A DNA stretch of 55,294 nt from Priapulus caudatus (GCF_000485595.1 NW_014577085.1:473497-528790), one strand, 5' to 3'. Numbered from the stretch's first letter, positions 1 to 12,385 are shown. Made by a program: numbers and translations. Notes: generated by a model not told the origin, from the letters alone.

Positions 1-32
1 GTTTACGTTTACGTTCGTTACGTTACGTCTTA

Positions 33-48
33 CTCTCTCTCTTCTTCT

Positions 49-123
<75 letters not shown>
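33..123. repeat. CT and AT microsatellites
   Basis: A CT/CTT tract at about 33-92 is followed by alternating TA at 95-123, at the left edge of the window. Confidence 0.95.
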
Positions 124-126
<3 letters not shown>

Positions 127-263
127 GCAGAGGCCAGGCGTATAATGTTGATAGATATCAGAGAGGCTTTAAGTGCGACATGACCAGGGCATAACTCGGT
201 TCACGTTCCAAACGCCGGTATATTTGAAAAGCAGGTGGCGCCACTGGCGTGATAGTGTCCTAC

Positions 264-387
264 CGAGTTGTTCATGAGAGCCTTGATGCAGCCTATTACT
301 GATGTGTGAATGCTGCTCTGACTCGTCTCGTAGTCCATGTTGCTGAGAAAGTTCAGCAGGCAGCTTAGGCCACCGAGCTGAAAGAAT
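264..387 (-). CDS. DAAM: DAAM coding exon 5 (MDYETS...[11 protein letters not shown])
   Basis: This 124-nt exon: one base (A) completes the Arg codon, then 41 residues end in ALMNNS before donor gtagga at 263. It contains [18 protein letters not shown] and [16 protein letters not shown], nearly identical to vertebrate DAAM. This region belongs to the armadillo-repeat inhibitory domain that binds the C-terminal DAD. The next exon (vertebrate QGRAHVL...) was not recognised in 1-263 and is presumably beyond the left edge. Confidence 0.95.
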
Positions 388-3156
388 CTGAAATAGCATC
401 GGCTTCCTTATTAGAGTTAATCGCAGTCGGTTTAGACTTTGTCGGTTTGCAATTTTATTGGACCCGATTTGGACAATATCGATTACCATTGTCATCATTA
501 CCATGTTGACGATCGGGACAAGTATGGCATTGACGAAAGAGCAAGAAGCTCAATAATGATGAGCAGAGTATTGTTGCTGATGGAAATGACCGTGACCGTA
601 TTTACAGCAGCGAGAACGATGATGACAGTGGGCATGCAGGCCGCTGGTGGCTGAGTATATTATAATATTACTAGTATCATAATATCTTTATATTATTATG
701 GCAAGATTAATGTAAAGAATAGGTCTCATACCTGATGACAAAACTCATTGGTTGTGTTCTGAGCGCTGTTTTCAAACTTTCCACGAGCTCCGTTCGTACC
801 CGTATTTCTTGGGCGTCTTGTGGAAATAATAACTATTAAACAGAAACACGAATAACAATTAACATGAAAAAGGATAGAACATAAATTATCGTTCATATCT
901 ATATTCGAATTATTCTTTGTAAGCTGGTATTTCTATCGAACTGTAAAATACATAAACAGTGATAGCTTGTATAAGAAGCGGGAACTTAAAATATTAAATT
1001 AAAGGGTAGCTATTAAATCAGGCGAAGTTATGAGTGCATCGTAGCTATTAGCACACCCGTGTAACCCCGGACCTCCTAAGTCAAGTCACTCGGTAAATAA
1101 AACATGCTGTGATATAAGACATTGCCTGTGTCGAATACAATGCTTTACGTGTTATAAAAATCATATATTCTATATATATATATATTGATTTCGATAGACG
1201 TACCAGAGATAATGCACCAACTCTGTCGATGTAATAGTCTGGAAGGTTTCTCGAGTTCGTCTCATCTTGTTCCTATATCATGAACACACACACGCGCGAT
1301 ATTTATACTCACTATCTATTGTATTGTTATTACCGCAGACAATTTTATATCAATGGTTACCTTCTAACGTATACACTATCAAACTACGCTAATATACAGA
1401 AACGCTTTCTTATAATGCCACGCAATCGTTTTATCATGCAGTAGTAATTAATTATCCTGTTAAGCAATAACAAATTATCGACCCTTCAACCAAAAATAAT
1501 AATCAAGCGGACGAGCCAACGAAGTGGAACAAACTAAGATTACCGTTCACTACCGTAACTTTGTATATTTCTACTTTGCAGCGGTTCCCAGTGCGGACCA
1601 GTTATCTGTCGTCAGTCATGTAATTTATGCATAATAATTCGACATTTTCTTCTGCGTGCAGATTCGGAAAATAGGCTGACGAACATTTGTATATCAGGCT
1701 AATTCATTCCCAAGTTCTTTACGCCTAAAGTTACGCATGTTTCTCCAAACAGCAAACAGTACCGATGTTTACCTATCTGTGACCTTGGCCTCCCATTAGT
1801 TAAGTATATATGGAAAAGCACTCGGTCTACAAGCCAGCCCACGCACGGCAAGGTCTATTGTAGATTTACGACGTTAATAGGTCCTGGGTTAGGAGAAACA
1901 CGCGCGGTGTATGTGGACAGGTTGCGACAATCAATTCCGGAGATTCAAAAATGCGTTCCAGCAGAATGGTCAACATTTATTTAGCGACATTAAATATTTT
2001 AAGCCTAAAAGACGTCTTAATGCGAACATCGTTTAACTTTTTATATGACGTCTACAGTTATATAACTAGACGGTTCACTGTAGCGCAGGCTTAATATTAG
2101 GCCTACACAAGTACTTCGAAACCCGAACCCGAACTTTACACACAAAGCAGGATTCCCTCCGGCGCAATCCACAACTTGCGTTACGTCTTGCATTTGTTAT
2201 GCACCTCAGACAGATCCACTCTATAGCTTATATAATTACGGACTCGCGTACAGTGATGTCCTATAGCGAAGCAGACACTAACGAATAATATGATAACCTT
2301 GAGGATCGTCGCATCAAGAGATTATCAATTAGAGATAATCGATAGTTGCGATGGGTTCACGTCGCGCAGAACTGCGCACACGTTCCATGAGATCACATGC
2401 GCGCGCCTTCGCTATAAGACGCATATGTTGCAACATACGAACAATCAGCGAAGTAATATACCTCTAACTAAAATATTGGCTGAATGTTCCGGATACGAAG
2501 AAATAAATTACTGTATCAACGGCATACGGATAGTGGAACCCGAAATTAAACGTACTTTTCTTTTCGAACAGTAGATTTGCCATTTTTTCTCGATAGACAG
2601 ATTTAACATGGCTTCCCGGTTTGGCGGTGCCAAGTCGAGCTCATCCTGCGCAAGAAACAAAATTATAGCAATCAATTAGAAATACAGCTTCCTATTTTTA
2701 CTGAGTACCCGTTAATTATAATAATTCAAGTATACATTTTTTAGAAATAGAGATGAGAGTAGAATGGAAGTGATGTGTTTTAATGATTAATTTTTGTTAA
2801 CCGTCTGTGGTCGTGAGTTTGGATGTGATTTCGCGCGCACGCGTCGCTGGTAGTGCGCGTATGTTTCGAGTCGCAGTGCGCGTCGCCACGTCCAAGGCAA
2901 TCACACATCACCGTCACCATACCAACGCAACTCGAGCGAGAGCATCTACGCACCACCAGTTCGGAAAATTTGCTGTTCAGCTCTTCCTCGTCCGGCATGC
3001 TCATGGTGGCGCTATCGGTCGTAGATTGGGTTTCTACGGAGCGCCGACTGCTGGCCGGGCTGCCCCAGGCGCGGGTGAGGGCGGGGGCATGGTAGCCACG
3101 CAAGCAGCACAGCACCCGTGCAAGGCCCGGACCGCGCGGCATCTCCTCCAACGAAT
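264..3156 (-). CDS. DAAM: DAAM formin, 5' part of gene (five coding exons, partial)
   Basis: This is the 5' portion of a Dishevelled-associated activator of morphogenesis, a Diaphanous-related formin. In known animals it nucleates and elongates actin downstream of Wnt/planar cell polarity and Rho. Coding exons on the minus strand are 3142-2954 (start ATG), 2645-2556, 1272-1204, 832-732 and 387-264. Together they encode about 191 residues, and every junction has GT..AG borders and matching phase (0, 0, 0, 2, 0). The reading follows vertebrate DAAM1/2 in order: CC-containing N-terminus, [34 protein letters not shown] and the armadillo-like stretch MDYETS...[11 protein letters not shown]. The rest of the GBD/DID, coiled coil, FH1 and FH2 lies left of the window. 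KIF6 is the divergent neighbour. Identity as DAAM is very secure. DAAM1 versus DAAM2 is not meaningful for an invertebrate with a single copy. Confidence 0.95.
732..832 (-). CDS. DAAM: DAAM coding exon 4 (ESLKTALRT block)
   Basis: This 101-nt exon starts in phase 0 after the acceptor gtttctgtttaatag and ends with AG of a split Arg codon before donor gtatga. It reads [12 protein letters not shown] then [32 protein letters not shown] is the conserved DAAM segment at the start of the armadillo-like inhibitory domain. The N-terminal half is diverged but keeps the vertebrate length (SLLALEKEEEEERSK region). The split AG+A restores Arg across the next junction, as in vertebrates (FVTR/FID). Confidence 0.9.
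1204..1272 (-). CDS. DAAM: DAAM coding exon 3 ([23 protein letters not shown])
   Basis: This 69-nt exon encodes 23 residues, phase 0 both ends. The acceptor is catgatatag and the donor gtacgt. [13 protein letters not shown] aligns with the vertebrate WPEFYIDQLNSM block directly after the WQIYCSKKK segment. The exon is short and was recognised by homology and by the matching phase of its neighbours rather than by open-frame length. Confidence 0.88.
2556..2645 (-). CDS. DAAM: DAAM coding exon 2 (DELDL...[12 protein letters not shown])
   Basis: This 90-nt exon encodes 30 residues, phase 0 at both ends. The acceptor is ...cttgcgcag and the donor is gtacgt. It begins DELDL, has NREAM in the middle and ends [12 protein letters not shown]. 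This is the strongly conserved DAAM segment leading into the GTPase-binding region; the vertebrate form is DELDLTDKHREAMF...[12 protein letters not shown]. It is the single most diagnostic DAAM exon in the window. Confidence 0.95.
2954..3156 (-). CDS. DAAM: DAAM first canonical coding exon (63 codons plus 14 nt upstream)
   Basis: The ATG is at 3142-3140, and the 63 codons end in FSELV before a donor gtgcgt at 2953. The N-terminus MPRG...RVLCCLRGY matches the DAAM pattern of a basic start followed by a CC motif, and [15 protein letters not shown] matches the conserved block before DELDL. The middle (about residues 24-47) is Ser/Thr-rich and diverged. An acceptor precedes the exon: a polypyrimidine run ending in gtgcag, with the first exon base at 3156. 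So at least one exon lies further 5'. The 14 bases between acceptor and ATG contain no stop in frame and read (N)AT-TCG-TTG-GAG-GAG, so the exon can also be entered in phase 1 from an upstream coding exon. Start choice: the first ATG, placed where vertebrate DAAM starts. Confidence 0.93.
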
Positions 3157-3212
3157 CTGCACGGAGAGAGAGAATGTCAGTGGTTGGCGTGTTAGTAAAA
3201 CGTGGAGCATAA

Positions 3213-3258
3213 TATCAGGAGTTAATAAAGACAAATTTGTCTTTATTAACTCCTGATA
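3213..3258. repeat. Perfect 46-bp palindrome without spacer
   Basis: The left arm 3213-3235 (TATCAGGAGTTAATAAAG then ACAAA) is followed at once by its exact reverse complement 3236-3258. It lies 57 bp 5' of the acceptor of the first DAAM coding exon. It could form a cruciform, or a hairpin in RNA. Confidence 0.95.
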
Positions 3259-4094
3259 ATATGTGTTACTTGCGCAGTGATCCTCGTGAATACTCCTTTA
3301 TACAATATATAATTGCGTATTGTTTGGTCATAATCATAATCACGACCATGTATTCGTTCGGAATGCCTCACTATTTTTCACAAAAAGGGCAAACGTGACT
3401 GCGCAGTGTTTTAACGCGCATCACACCTCGCGAAAAACCTCTCCCACTGTAGCAAGGCATTTCCTCAGTACACACATTGCCAGATTTCTGCAGGCGCATG
3501 AAGTTTTATTAGCGCTTACTAAGTCAGCGGTGCAGTTCTCTCACGAACTCGCGGTAGTGAGCTGCGCATTTCTACACATCCTGCGGTCGTACCGCACGTA
3601 CGTTGTCCCTTCGAACTAATATCATATATGTTGTACGTGTTTTCGTGCTCGTTACGCGAGCTCATGCGTGTGCAACGCCCCTTTTTTCGTCGTGTCCGTG
3701 TTCCGGTAATAAAACGCCCTCTATATGGGAGCCTATAAAATTCGCATCTTGCGACTATAAGCGTACTGGTCTTGGGTCTTGTCTCATGCCCCGCCGCGGT
3801 CACGAGCAATTAAGGACAGTGTCCGATTTCGCAGGATGGTAAGATTGCATAAGGGTTTTAAGATTTAAGAGTTAGAAGAGAGTTAAAGGAGTTAACGAGA
3901 CGCGCACGTTATACGAGTGTAAAAGCAGTAACATAACGCGTTTCTTACATGCGGTGTAGGCCTTGTTATCGCGAGGCTCGCTAGCGCAGACAGCTATAGC
4001 CCAAGGGAGTGCGTCAATGTACTCTTTCTCTTCTCTCCTGTACGTGAGCGTCATTAAATACACTAAATTCCACCGATGGCTCAATAATGGCTGT

Positions 4095-4364
4095 CACATT
4101 ACCAGTGGCGCCCGCAGATAGAAGCACTGGAAGCACAGTGCTTCCAGTAAATTTTGGGTTAAAAAATTTTGTTTCTACATTTTGCTCCTAAATCTCTCTC
4201 GCAAGACTCACCAGACGTCTACCATTCAAAAAGTTTCAGGGGGGGCATGCCCCCAGACCCCCTAGCATGCAGCGCGCCTGCTTTTTATTACTTTATTATC
4301 ATTGAGGATTTTATCCTTCTGTGCTTCTACTTTCTTAAGACATGTGGGCGCCAGTGCACATTAC
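4095..4364. mobile_element. hAT-like non-autonomous element with 8-bp target duplication
   Basis: The element 4103-4356 (254 bp) begins CAGTGGCGCCCGCA and ends TGTGGGCGCCAGTG, an inverted repeat with two mismatches. It is flanked by a perfect 8-bp direct repeat, CACATTAC (4095-4102 and 4357-4364). An 8-bp duplication with CA-G-TGGCG-type ends is typical of hAT elements. There is no transposase; the interior has a short local inverted repeat around GAAGCACTGG. Confidence 0.9.
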
Positions 4365-5338
4365 AACGGTAGCTATCTGTTTATGTGAGAATATTTACAT
4401 CTCGATTCAATGTGACAGTAACGCAAACTACTACATTATATCTCTCGTATTATCACATTATCTCTATCAGACGAAAATAATACAATTCTAAAAGCGTGTG
4501 CGCATTCAACCTTGTGGGATATCAGTTCTGCTTAGCAGTTAGTATGTGACGCTTCAACAAGCACCGGACAGCTGATCTTCAGGCTGTCTTCGAAAAGATT
4601 ACGAACACTCACCACACCTTTTACTTACGCGTTACTAGTGAAAACATTGAGCGTGCGTAAAAACAGTTTGCACCGTTACTAACCGTAGACATTCTGTACT
4701 CTTCAACACACGTTTCGAAAAATTATTGGAATGAGAGCCATTGTGATCAGTATAATGTGTTCAACCGGTCGAAAATGATACAAAGTTTGTATACTACATT
4801 TGTAGTAAATCCTATTACGAAAAATGTCAAGCTTGAGTTATACGTATTAAATAAACTCTCTTAATATTTCTCTACGTATATCTACTTTTTACTGAGATAT
4901 TTTGATCCCAATGTTATCATTCCTTCAAAAAGAAAATAGTGCAATGCGATGTTTTTTTTACATCAGCAGATAGTTCGGTATTCTACATCGCCCTTTTCTA
5001 ATAACAGCACACGGATATACCCGATAGATTAACAATCTTTGACGCATATTTTAGCGATAGCGATCAGGTTTCTATTCTGTCGCTCATTATGACAGTTTCT
5101 TAGCCTGGAGCGTTTCATGCTCCTCACACCTTCAATTCAGATTTCAACGATGAACTATTATGCACTGTCAGTAATCCACCTACGCAGCCAAGGAAAAATC
5201 ACGCGCAGCGGAATAGATGTGATGACATCAAATAATAATACAATTCTATAATTTCAAACGATAAATAGACACGCGATATAAACTCGGTTGCCGTTATTCC
5301 CCAATGCTCACAACGAAACTATAATAACGTAGACGTAC

Positions 5339-5534
5339 CGTTTCTGTTACTGGCACTACTGGCCACCAGTCTGGAAGCGAATGCCTTTCCGCTCGCCCAG
5401 TGACCGACAAATTTCCCGTACGACAATACCATGATCTCCATGCTCTCACGCCGAAACTGCGGCAGCGGACTGTCGCCAGTCACTGCCAGCGGACGATAGA
5501 AGCACGGGCCGCTGGCGTATAATCGTATTCGCAT
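5339..5534 (-). CDS. Candidate alternative first coding exon of DAAM (upstream, proximal)
   Basis: This minus-strand open frame starts at ATG 5534 with an in-frame stop (TAA) just upstream. It has 65 codons and ends one base into a codon at donor gtacgt (5338). That phase (1) fits the acceptor at 3157: the split codon becomes Asp and the frame stays open into the DAAM start. It is GC-rich and codon-like (LYASGPCFYRPLAVTGDS near the start, SMEIMVLSYGKFVGHWASGK in the middle). Against it, the start context is poor, and an out-of-frame ATG four bases earlier opens a 30-codon frame. I do not recognise the protein. It could be an alternative DAAM N-terminus, a 5'UTR exon that happens to be open, or chance. 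Confidence 0.35.
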
Positions 5535-8500
5535 ACATCGTTAGACCTCACAGCATCCGCCGATCACGCAAATAATTGATAAGCCACGTGCGCAGTCTCT
5601 CAGTGGGCGATTACACCCGCGCGCATATGCTCTCCCGTACTACTTGTCGGATGCTGAGGGAAGTCGTGCGCAGCGTCTGCATCGCTGTCTGGTCGTGACC
5701 CAGTGAAGCCCACAATTGCTGCTGTTTCTGACCTAGTAAACCTTATTTGTGATACCGTGTCAGTACGGCTCCAATCGCAGCAGCAATAACGCTGTCGTTT
5801 TTACAGCTATTACGCGATGTAAAGCTATATAGGCAGCCGAGTTAGAATCAATAAAATCATTTTTTAAATTCATTTCACGCGGCAGTCTACTAAATTCCCG
5901 CGCACTGGCATTAGTAATGGTAATGTTGACACAAGATTACGCTAAACGATAGGGTGGAGTTAGGCGGTGTGGGTGTGTAGATGTTCTCACGGATACGGAC
6001 GTAGCTGGTACGTATCTCCCACAAGTGGATTTTGTAAACATATCTTCAAGGCTGTTCGAACCGCTAAATACAAATTACAACAATGTTGTCGCTACATTAC
6101 AATTGAACGTCTATCCGTCTTGCACGAGTGATTGACACACTGTTCTGCATACCGACTGACAGTAGTAGTACCCAACCATTACGAACGATTATGATGAAGC
6201 CAGTCTGTAGTTTCCACGCAGATATTTCGATCTTTGAAAACACTGCCGACAAACAGTTTCGCTCCTAGCTGGTTGTTAGTGAGAAGAAAGGGGCGCGATC
6301 ATCCTGGATATTATCGTCTCTATACTGCAGCGATCGGTGGTGGGTACGCTTACTGTGAATTCAGAAATGATGCACAGAAAGTGTTAAAGTTGTAATTTAA
6401 GCGAAGGTTGTGGCCTTCACATGATCTGTACTGATTGTGTTCAGCGTAGCGGGCTAATTAGCTTGTTCATCTCTATAATGACATGCGAGAATGGATACAC
6501 TTGCCGTACAAAATGAAAGGGAATATAGTGAATGCATAGAGTTACTAAACATCTGCCCGTCTGCAGACGCAGAGAGTGTCGGGGCTGCATGGGCTGGATA
6601 ATAATGCAATGAATTATTGATGGTGGCGGAATGAAAGCATGCACGCAATCACTCGCCTACCATGTTCAACGCAAACCCACCCACTATACATCTATAATTT
6701 ACAGAATATTTCGTTTACACTGCGATCAGACCAATTATCCGTTTAGATGGCATAATTAGGACAAACAAACGAGGTGAAATAAAATACAGCGTATATTTAC
6801 TTTTTCACATTATTTGAACAAAATAAAGAGCCACATTTGCGGTATCTGTAGTAGCTTTTTTTTAAAGAAATGCAAAACGCGCGATCTATGTCAATGAAAC
6901 GTTATTCAAATATTTATGCAAACTGAGTAAAGTATTTAATTTAACGCGAAATTAGTCCAATATAACTAATTAATTGCACAAAAAGTGCTATGCAAAAGTT
7001 ATAGTTTTCATACAATATAGTATAACCTTCGACGGGATAAATTCGGAGTGTATAGGGAGAATGAAGAGATTAAACGCTGTCAGTCTCCGTCCTTGGATTT
7101 CATAGTAAATCATTAAATGTGGTATAGAATCGGCGCGGTGTTTTGCCACAGAACTAGGTCAGCACCGATGCGAGAGTTTGCCTACATTCTCGTCTCATCA
7201 CATTAATTCAAGACGACAGCACTTCACGTTCCTCTCATGTACATCGGCACTTAGCCGCCCAGCACATCTACGCGATCGCTGCAGATGCTAGCGATGCTAG
7301 GAATCAGCGTATTGCTGAGGCAACTACTCACATCATCAGCTATGTATCATCGCGCGGTAGCAGCGCCAACATCGTACGATTACTAGCCTTTGCGTTCCCC
7401 ATAATGAGGTAAGGGCGACCGCCATAGCGCCGCGCTGTCGCCAGCGCCGAATTATACAATTTCCATTTGATTTGCTATCTATGAGTGGAACACAGCGCCA
7501 ATAGAAACGGATAAATAGTAGACTCTGCTGCCTGCACAGGATTCATGAAGCAGAACACGTATCCATTGTGTATAATCATAAATTTTATGATGAGTCGTAA
7601 TCACAGTAACGTGTGCTCCTCTAAAAGTGCGCGAAAGTGCGGTGACGTGCAGAATGACATCGAAATCGTGACAGGTCATTAAAATATAGAATGGTTTAAC
7701 GCGCATTCTCCTCACATGACCTATTCCAGCGAGCCGACAACGAAATACTATATACGTAGTTTCGCGAGAATAGTAGAAATCTCAAACATTGTCTCATAAC
7801 TGTACAATACCTGCTGCACCGTTGATCCGCTTCTTTCGCAGACTTTCCCTGAACGGAATGGGAGATAGAGGGATGTACTTCCCGAATCTTGCCTTCATCT
7901 TTGCACTCATAATTAAAGGGTCCACTTGTGCTTTAGACGAAACACCGCACACAGATTTTATTCTGTCTTATCTGATATAACGCTCACGCTCTTCGCTGTA
8001 AAACCGTCTTGCTTCCCAAAGTTGACTCCAAACTCCGCAAACAGTTACATGCATGCACACTAAGAAATAGAGTAGTTAGATACTGGCAAAGGAGCCTCTG
8101 ATATTATGGGCTATTTGGGACTAGCCAACCGCTCAACGTGCAATATGTCTAATTACACCGGTCAATCAATGCGGATACCAAATTCAAATGTTATATAATC
8201 ACTGCTCTTCAATGACAAGAGCATTGTGTCTCTGTTCTTGCATGTCCTTGACATTTATATGCAAAATATGCACGCAGGAAGAGACCGGCAGAATGTAATG
8301 GCAAGTCTGCCTACTATAGCAGCTATTTGTGTAATCACAGATGCGCGCGCATTATCAGGTCCGTCTTCAACGAAAGCTGCGAGGGCAAACGCGATCGTTT
8401 CTCTCGTTATTTATGTAATAGTCTGTCTGCAACGCACCTGCGGTGGTCTTAACCAGTCGTTTGCTCGGTTGGAATGCTTTTCGGAAACGTACTCTTTAAC

Positions 8501-8860
8501 TGCGTCGTGCGCACGCCACTCACAACAATAGCCATATTATGCAATCTAAGCAGCGCAGGGGAGAGCCGTGAAATGGGGGTTTCTTCTACGGAAATACCAC
8601 CGCTTTCCCTTTCTCTGCCACGCTCGCTATAGCGAGCTTTTCATCATATTAAAAAAAAGCTGAATTGAAGTTTTTAAATCCAGTACTTCAAGGCCAGACA
8701 TGTCTGAGATTATACATGCACGGGGACTGCATCCTCTGCTGGTGGCTGGCTAGGTTGTTAGTATCACGCGAGCATAGACGACGGTACAGAGCACATATAT
8801 ACCGATCAACTGTCGATAAAACACACGAACACACGTCTCAAGTCTGCGTCAAGATTTCAC

Positions 8861-8940
8861 AACATTTCACTGATTGTCAGTTTTTCGTTTCACATTTCAC
8901 AGATTGTCAGTTTTTAGTTTCACAGTTCACAGATTTTCCT
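8861..8940 (+). repeat. Short tandem repeat, about 28-bp unit, three copies
   Basis: The motif TTTCAC(A/T)GATTGTCAGTTTT is repeated with small changes; the third copy is truncated. Confidence 0.7.
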
Positions 8941-10935
8941 ATCAAAATTCAGCAATGTATCCGTAAGATGATTTCGTCGTACGTTAAGGAATTTCGATGG
9001 AGCCGCTATATATGCGATACAGTTCAATGTTTGAGCGCGGCAGGGTTTTCGCCTTCATAGCGCCGCATAGATGAGATTCACCAAGTATCAGAGAAGCCGG
9101 GAAAACTAAATCAGCTTTATTCAGCTCTGAATTGCTTGCGATGCTTCTCCAACAAGAAAAACGACGGTATCCAGCACATCCGACATGAAGTTATTTCTCT
9201 GTCTATCGTCGTATTACTGCATGCATATAACGACTGGTTATATTCACTCTGGTATAAACATTGACTCGCAGAACTAATATTCTGTATGTCCTCTTTAGCC
9301 AACCGTATTCCAACCTATACTCTCAGATCACGGCATTTATCAATCATTCTGCAATTTACGATCCAATCCCCCGACCAACTTTTTGCACACAGGCTGATTT
9401 TCAAACCTACACGCGCGCACACATACGGATATGTATATGTGAGCTCGTCTATGTGCGACCAATACCACCAGTCAGCTGTAACACCTTCAGTGTCATCAAA
9501 ACAGCGAAAGGAGCCAATAGTGGACGCTACTGGAGTTTAAGGCATGTTTTGACCATTTGCAGAGAGGCCAGCGTTAAGAGGATTTCCATGTTGATCAAAC
9601 ACGGGACATTTTCCCGAACAAAGACGACCATCTACGTGGCTGTACGTAATTGTATAGATTTTTTTATCGCACAATGAGTCGAAGGGGGTCACACCAAGGT
9701 CCCGTGTATGCGTACGGTACATATACCGACCACAATGGCAACAGGAACATTTATTCCTAAAGCGGGCTGGCCCAGCAATTCTTGGTCATTTCAAGGAGAA
9801 GGACAGACATATCAAAAGGCAACCTAAACGTTTAGTAGGATGAATGAGTAAATAGAAAAACCGAAAAGTTTATACTAATGTGTGTTATGAAGTTAGGATT
9901 ATGCCTACCAAGGTCATAATCGATCGTTCGAGTTGCTTTCGCTTGCACGATACAATTTTCTGGAATAATAGCGAGCAGTTAACGTGCCATTTTTATGCTA
10001 TGTTAGGACCATGTGGGTGATCATCGACAGCTAAAGTTACGATCTTGCAAATTTGTAGCTGCAAGTTGCAGTCTATATATATTTAGCTGAATTTGATTAC
10101 ATTCAAGCGAACACTGTACATGTATAAGTGAAAGACACGATAAAACTAGACATATTCCATATCCTAGATATATCTCCGGGTATACATTGTTCCTATCGTA
10201 TACTCCGCGCGAATATGTGATCTCCGTTCTAAATTTATAAATTCGACCAAACAGTATATATTTCTGTGGAAAAATTCGTACCGGACATGTATGCGTCAAC
10301 ACAAATCTTACCAAATGATAGAGTATATAGAAAAATCTAGGAAGATGGGGTCGCCTTGTATTTATTCAAGTATCACTGTTGAGTAGGTGCCGTCTACGAT
10401 TAATTTCGAATAAACGTGTTTTCTCTTAGCAATTATGGAATGCGCGAAAACAACGCTTATACCTTATGTCGCTGTACAGGGAAATTAATTCGCACATATA
10501 ATTATAAAACAAAAAATTATTAAAGACATGGTGGTACTGGTGGTGAAGTAAGTACACGTGTGCTCTTGCTCTGCGCTCTGAGTCTCATGTGTAGTTTCAA
10601 CCAAATAAGAATGGGGCTGGGTTTATATCAATGCAGTTTCCTAGGTAAAAATATCATTTCCTGATTTCAGGTTATATAAAATCGCAATTCAACGATTTCC
10701 CGCGCCCCGATTCACCTACTCCAGAATCACGAAAAATTCATCCGGTATTTCCCGGTCCCCAGATCAGATGCCGCGTTCCGCATCACCTCTCAAATAATAA
10801 TAATGCGACTGCAAATACGAATGACAATGTACAAATAAAAATTCCTACTAATATATGCTTCAGTATTTAAAAAAAGAGCCTTGCGCTACCTGCACCAGGG
10901 ACAATTGTCATATACAATATAAGTGATATATATTT

Positions 10936-10994
10936 GATTTTAGTTGATAAATATATGATATATATATATATATATATATAATATATATATATAC
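10936..10994. repeat. AT dinucleotide repeat
   Basis: Alternating TA/AT tract, interrupted a few times. Confidence 0.9.
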
Positions 10995-11232
10995 TACCGA
11001 TCTCTTGATTGACAGGTTGACTCTAGCTATAAGACGACATCATGTTTTGCGAGTTAATGGTAAGTAGATCTCGATAGACTAACGTTAGTCGTTAGTAATA
11101 ATGGTGACAACGACACGGTATTCCTATACATTACATGTGTTTGTATAATCTGACTTGTATTAATATGACTGTAATTGTATAATATATAGGCCCCTATACT
11201 GTATATAGTCTGTACCATCAGACTATTGTTTT

Positions 11233-11337
11233 CTATATTATTTCTATTGTATAATCAAGAGCGTATAATTTAAGAATTAGTGTTATTCTTTAATACGCTC
11301 TTGGCTGCTATGATTAGCCATAGAAATAATATAGATA
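11233..11337. repeat. AT-rich inverted repeat (hairpin)
   Basis: The core arms CAAGAGCGTAT (11256-11266) and ATACGCTCTTG (11293-11303) are perfect. Similarity extends outward through CTATATTATTTCTAT-like sequence on both sides. Confidence 0.7.
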
Positions 11338-12343
11338 ATTCATTACTCTATATTATTAATCATATTATTTCTTAAGGATTAGCAGAGTATAATATTTGAT
11401 AGTACGGCTCTGCGAGTATGAAACCATAATAACTTAGTAATACCAATGAAGAACCACTAAAAAACGACCAGCCGGACCAAATGTATCCAATAGCGTATGT
11501 GTTACAAGATAGCTATTTTTACCCATGCGTGCGTAGCGTAGATTGAACTATGTTTTCCTTGGTGTCAAACTTGAGTAAGAATTAAAGAATAAATGGTAAG
11601 GCAATGAATCAAAGTCTTTGGTAGGTGAAACCTAAAAAGAAAACCCAGTAGGTTAGCAGATGATATACTTCAAAAAAATCTTTATGTAAGTTCTAACATC
11701 TGCAGAATCAACGTTTGACATGTGCTGAGCTACGTACCATTACGCACTGACAAATTACAGTACTGTGCAAGTAGTCACCAGTTGTGTGTAATTATACTAT
11801 TGTTTAGAGTGATGTTTGTGCAGGTAGTAGTCCGCTAGGCTTGATTGATATACCATTATATTATCCTTATAAATGGTCCCTTCAGTCTATAACATCAGAG
11901 AGTAAAGAACATCAGTCAGTCATTCATTTAACTTCCTCGTGCCAGCTGCTGATGAGTGTCAATAACAAAAAAAAGTCTATATTCGGCGTAATATTCATCG
12001 AGTTTGAAGATCAAACATTAGTAAATGAATAGTATATGTACGTGTAGCAATTTATTGCAAAAAATTGTTTTTCAATGACTAATGGCAATACAACCACATA
12101 ATTTCCAGTTTTGGCCAGGTTTCCAAATGAAATTCATCGGACATTCCATCTTAAAACAATTTATTACTGAATACGAGTATGGCACCTGTTACGAAATTAA
12201 TTGTGTTAACAATTCAAATAGCCTATATGTCCCGTATATACCACATACCATTACGGGTGCCTGCTGCGCTTTTGGAACCTAAGCTGTTCATCCCATATCT
12301 AAACAATATATATAGTAACTCTAAACAAAAATGACAATTTCAG

Positions 12344-12385
12344 CTCCATAACAACGGCAACAGAGACAGATTATAAATTCACGAT
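12344..12385 (+). other. Weak candidate for the KIF6 exon preceding 12768
   Basis: This 42-nt segment is flanked by acceptor caatttcag and a weak donor gtcgtc. Its phase would join the next exon, reading ...TETDYKFT-I-FDKVFDQ. YKF resembles the vertebrate KIF6 strand YKFKFQRIFDQ, but one residue is extra, the donor is poor and the upstream part does not match. It is reported only because the preceding KIF6 exon must exist and ends in phase 2. Confidence 0.15.

Larger units (their letters stand above)
388..3141. other. DAAM introns 388-731, 833-1203, 1273-2555, 2646-2953
   Basis: These are the four introns between the DAAM exons, about 344, 371, 1283 and 308 bp long. They are AT-rich with a short TA run near 1173-1187. 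A 95-codon open frame on the plus strand (2290-2574) overlaps the antisense of exon 2 and resembles nothing known. No other feature was seen. Confidence 0.8.

Noticed and set aside
2290-2574. Plus-strand 94-codon open frame
   Set aside because: Antisense of the DAAM exon and intron, no family resemblance, no splice context.
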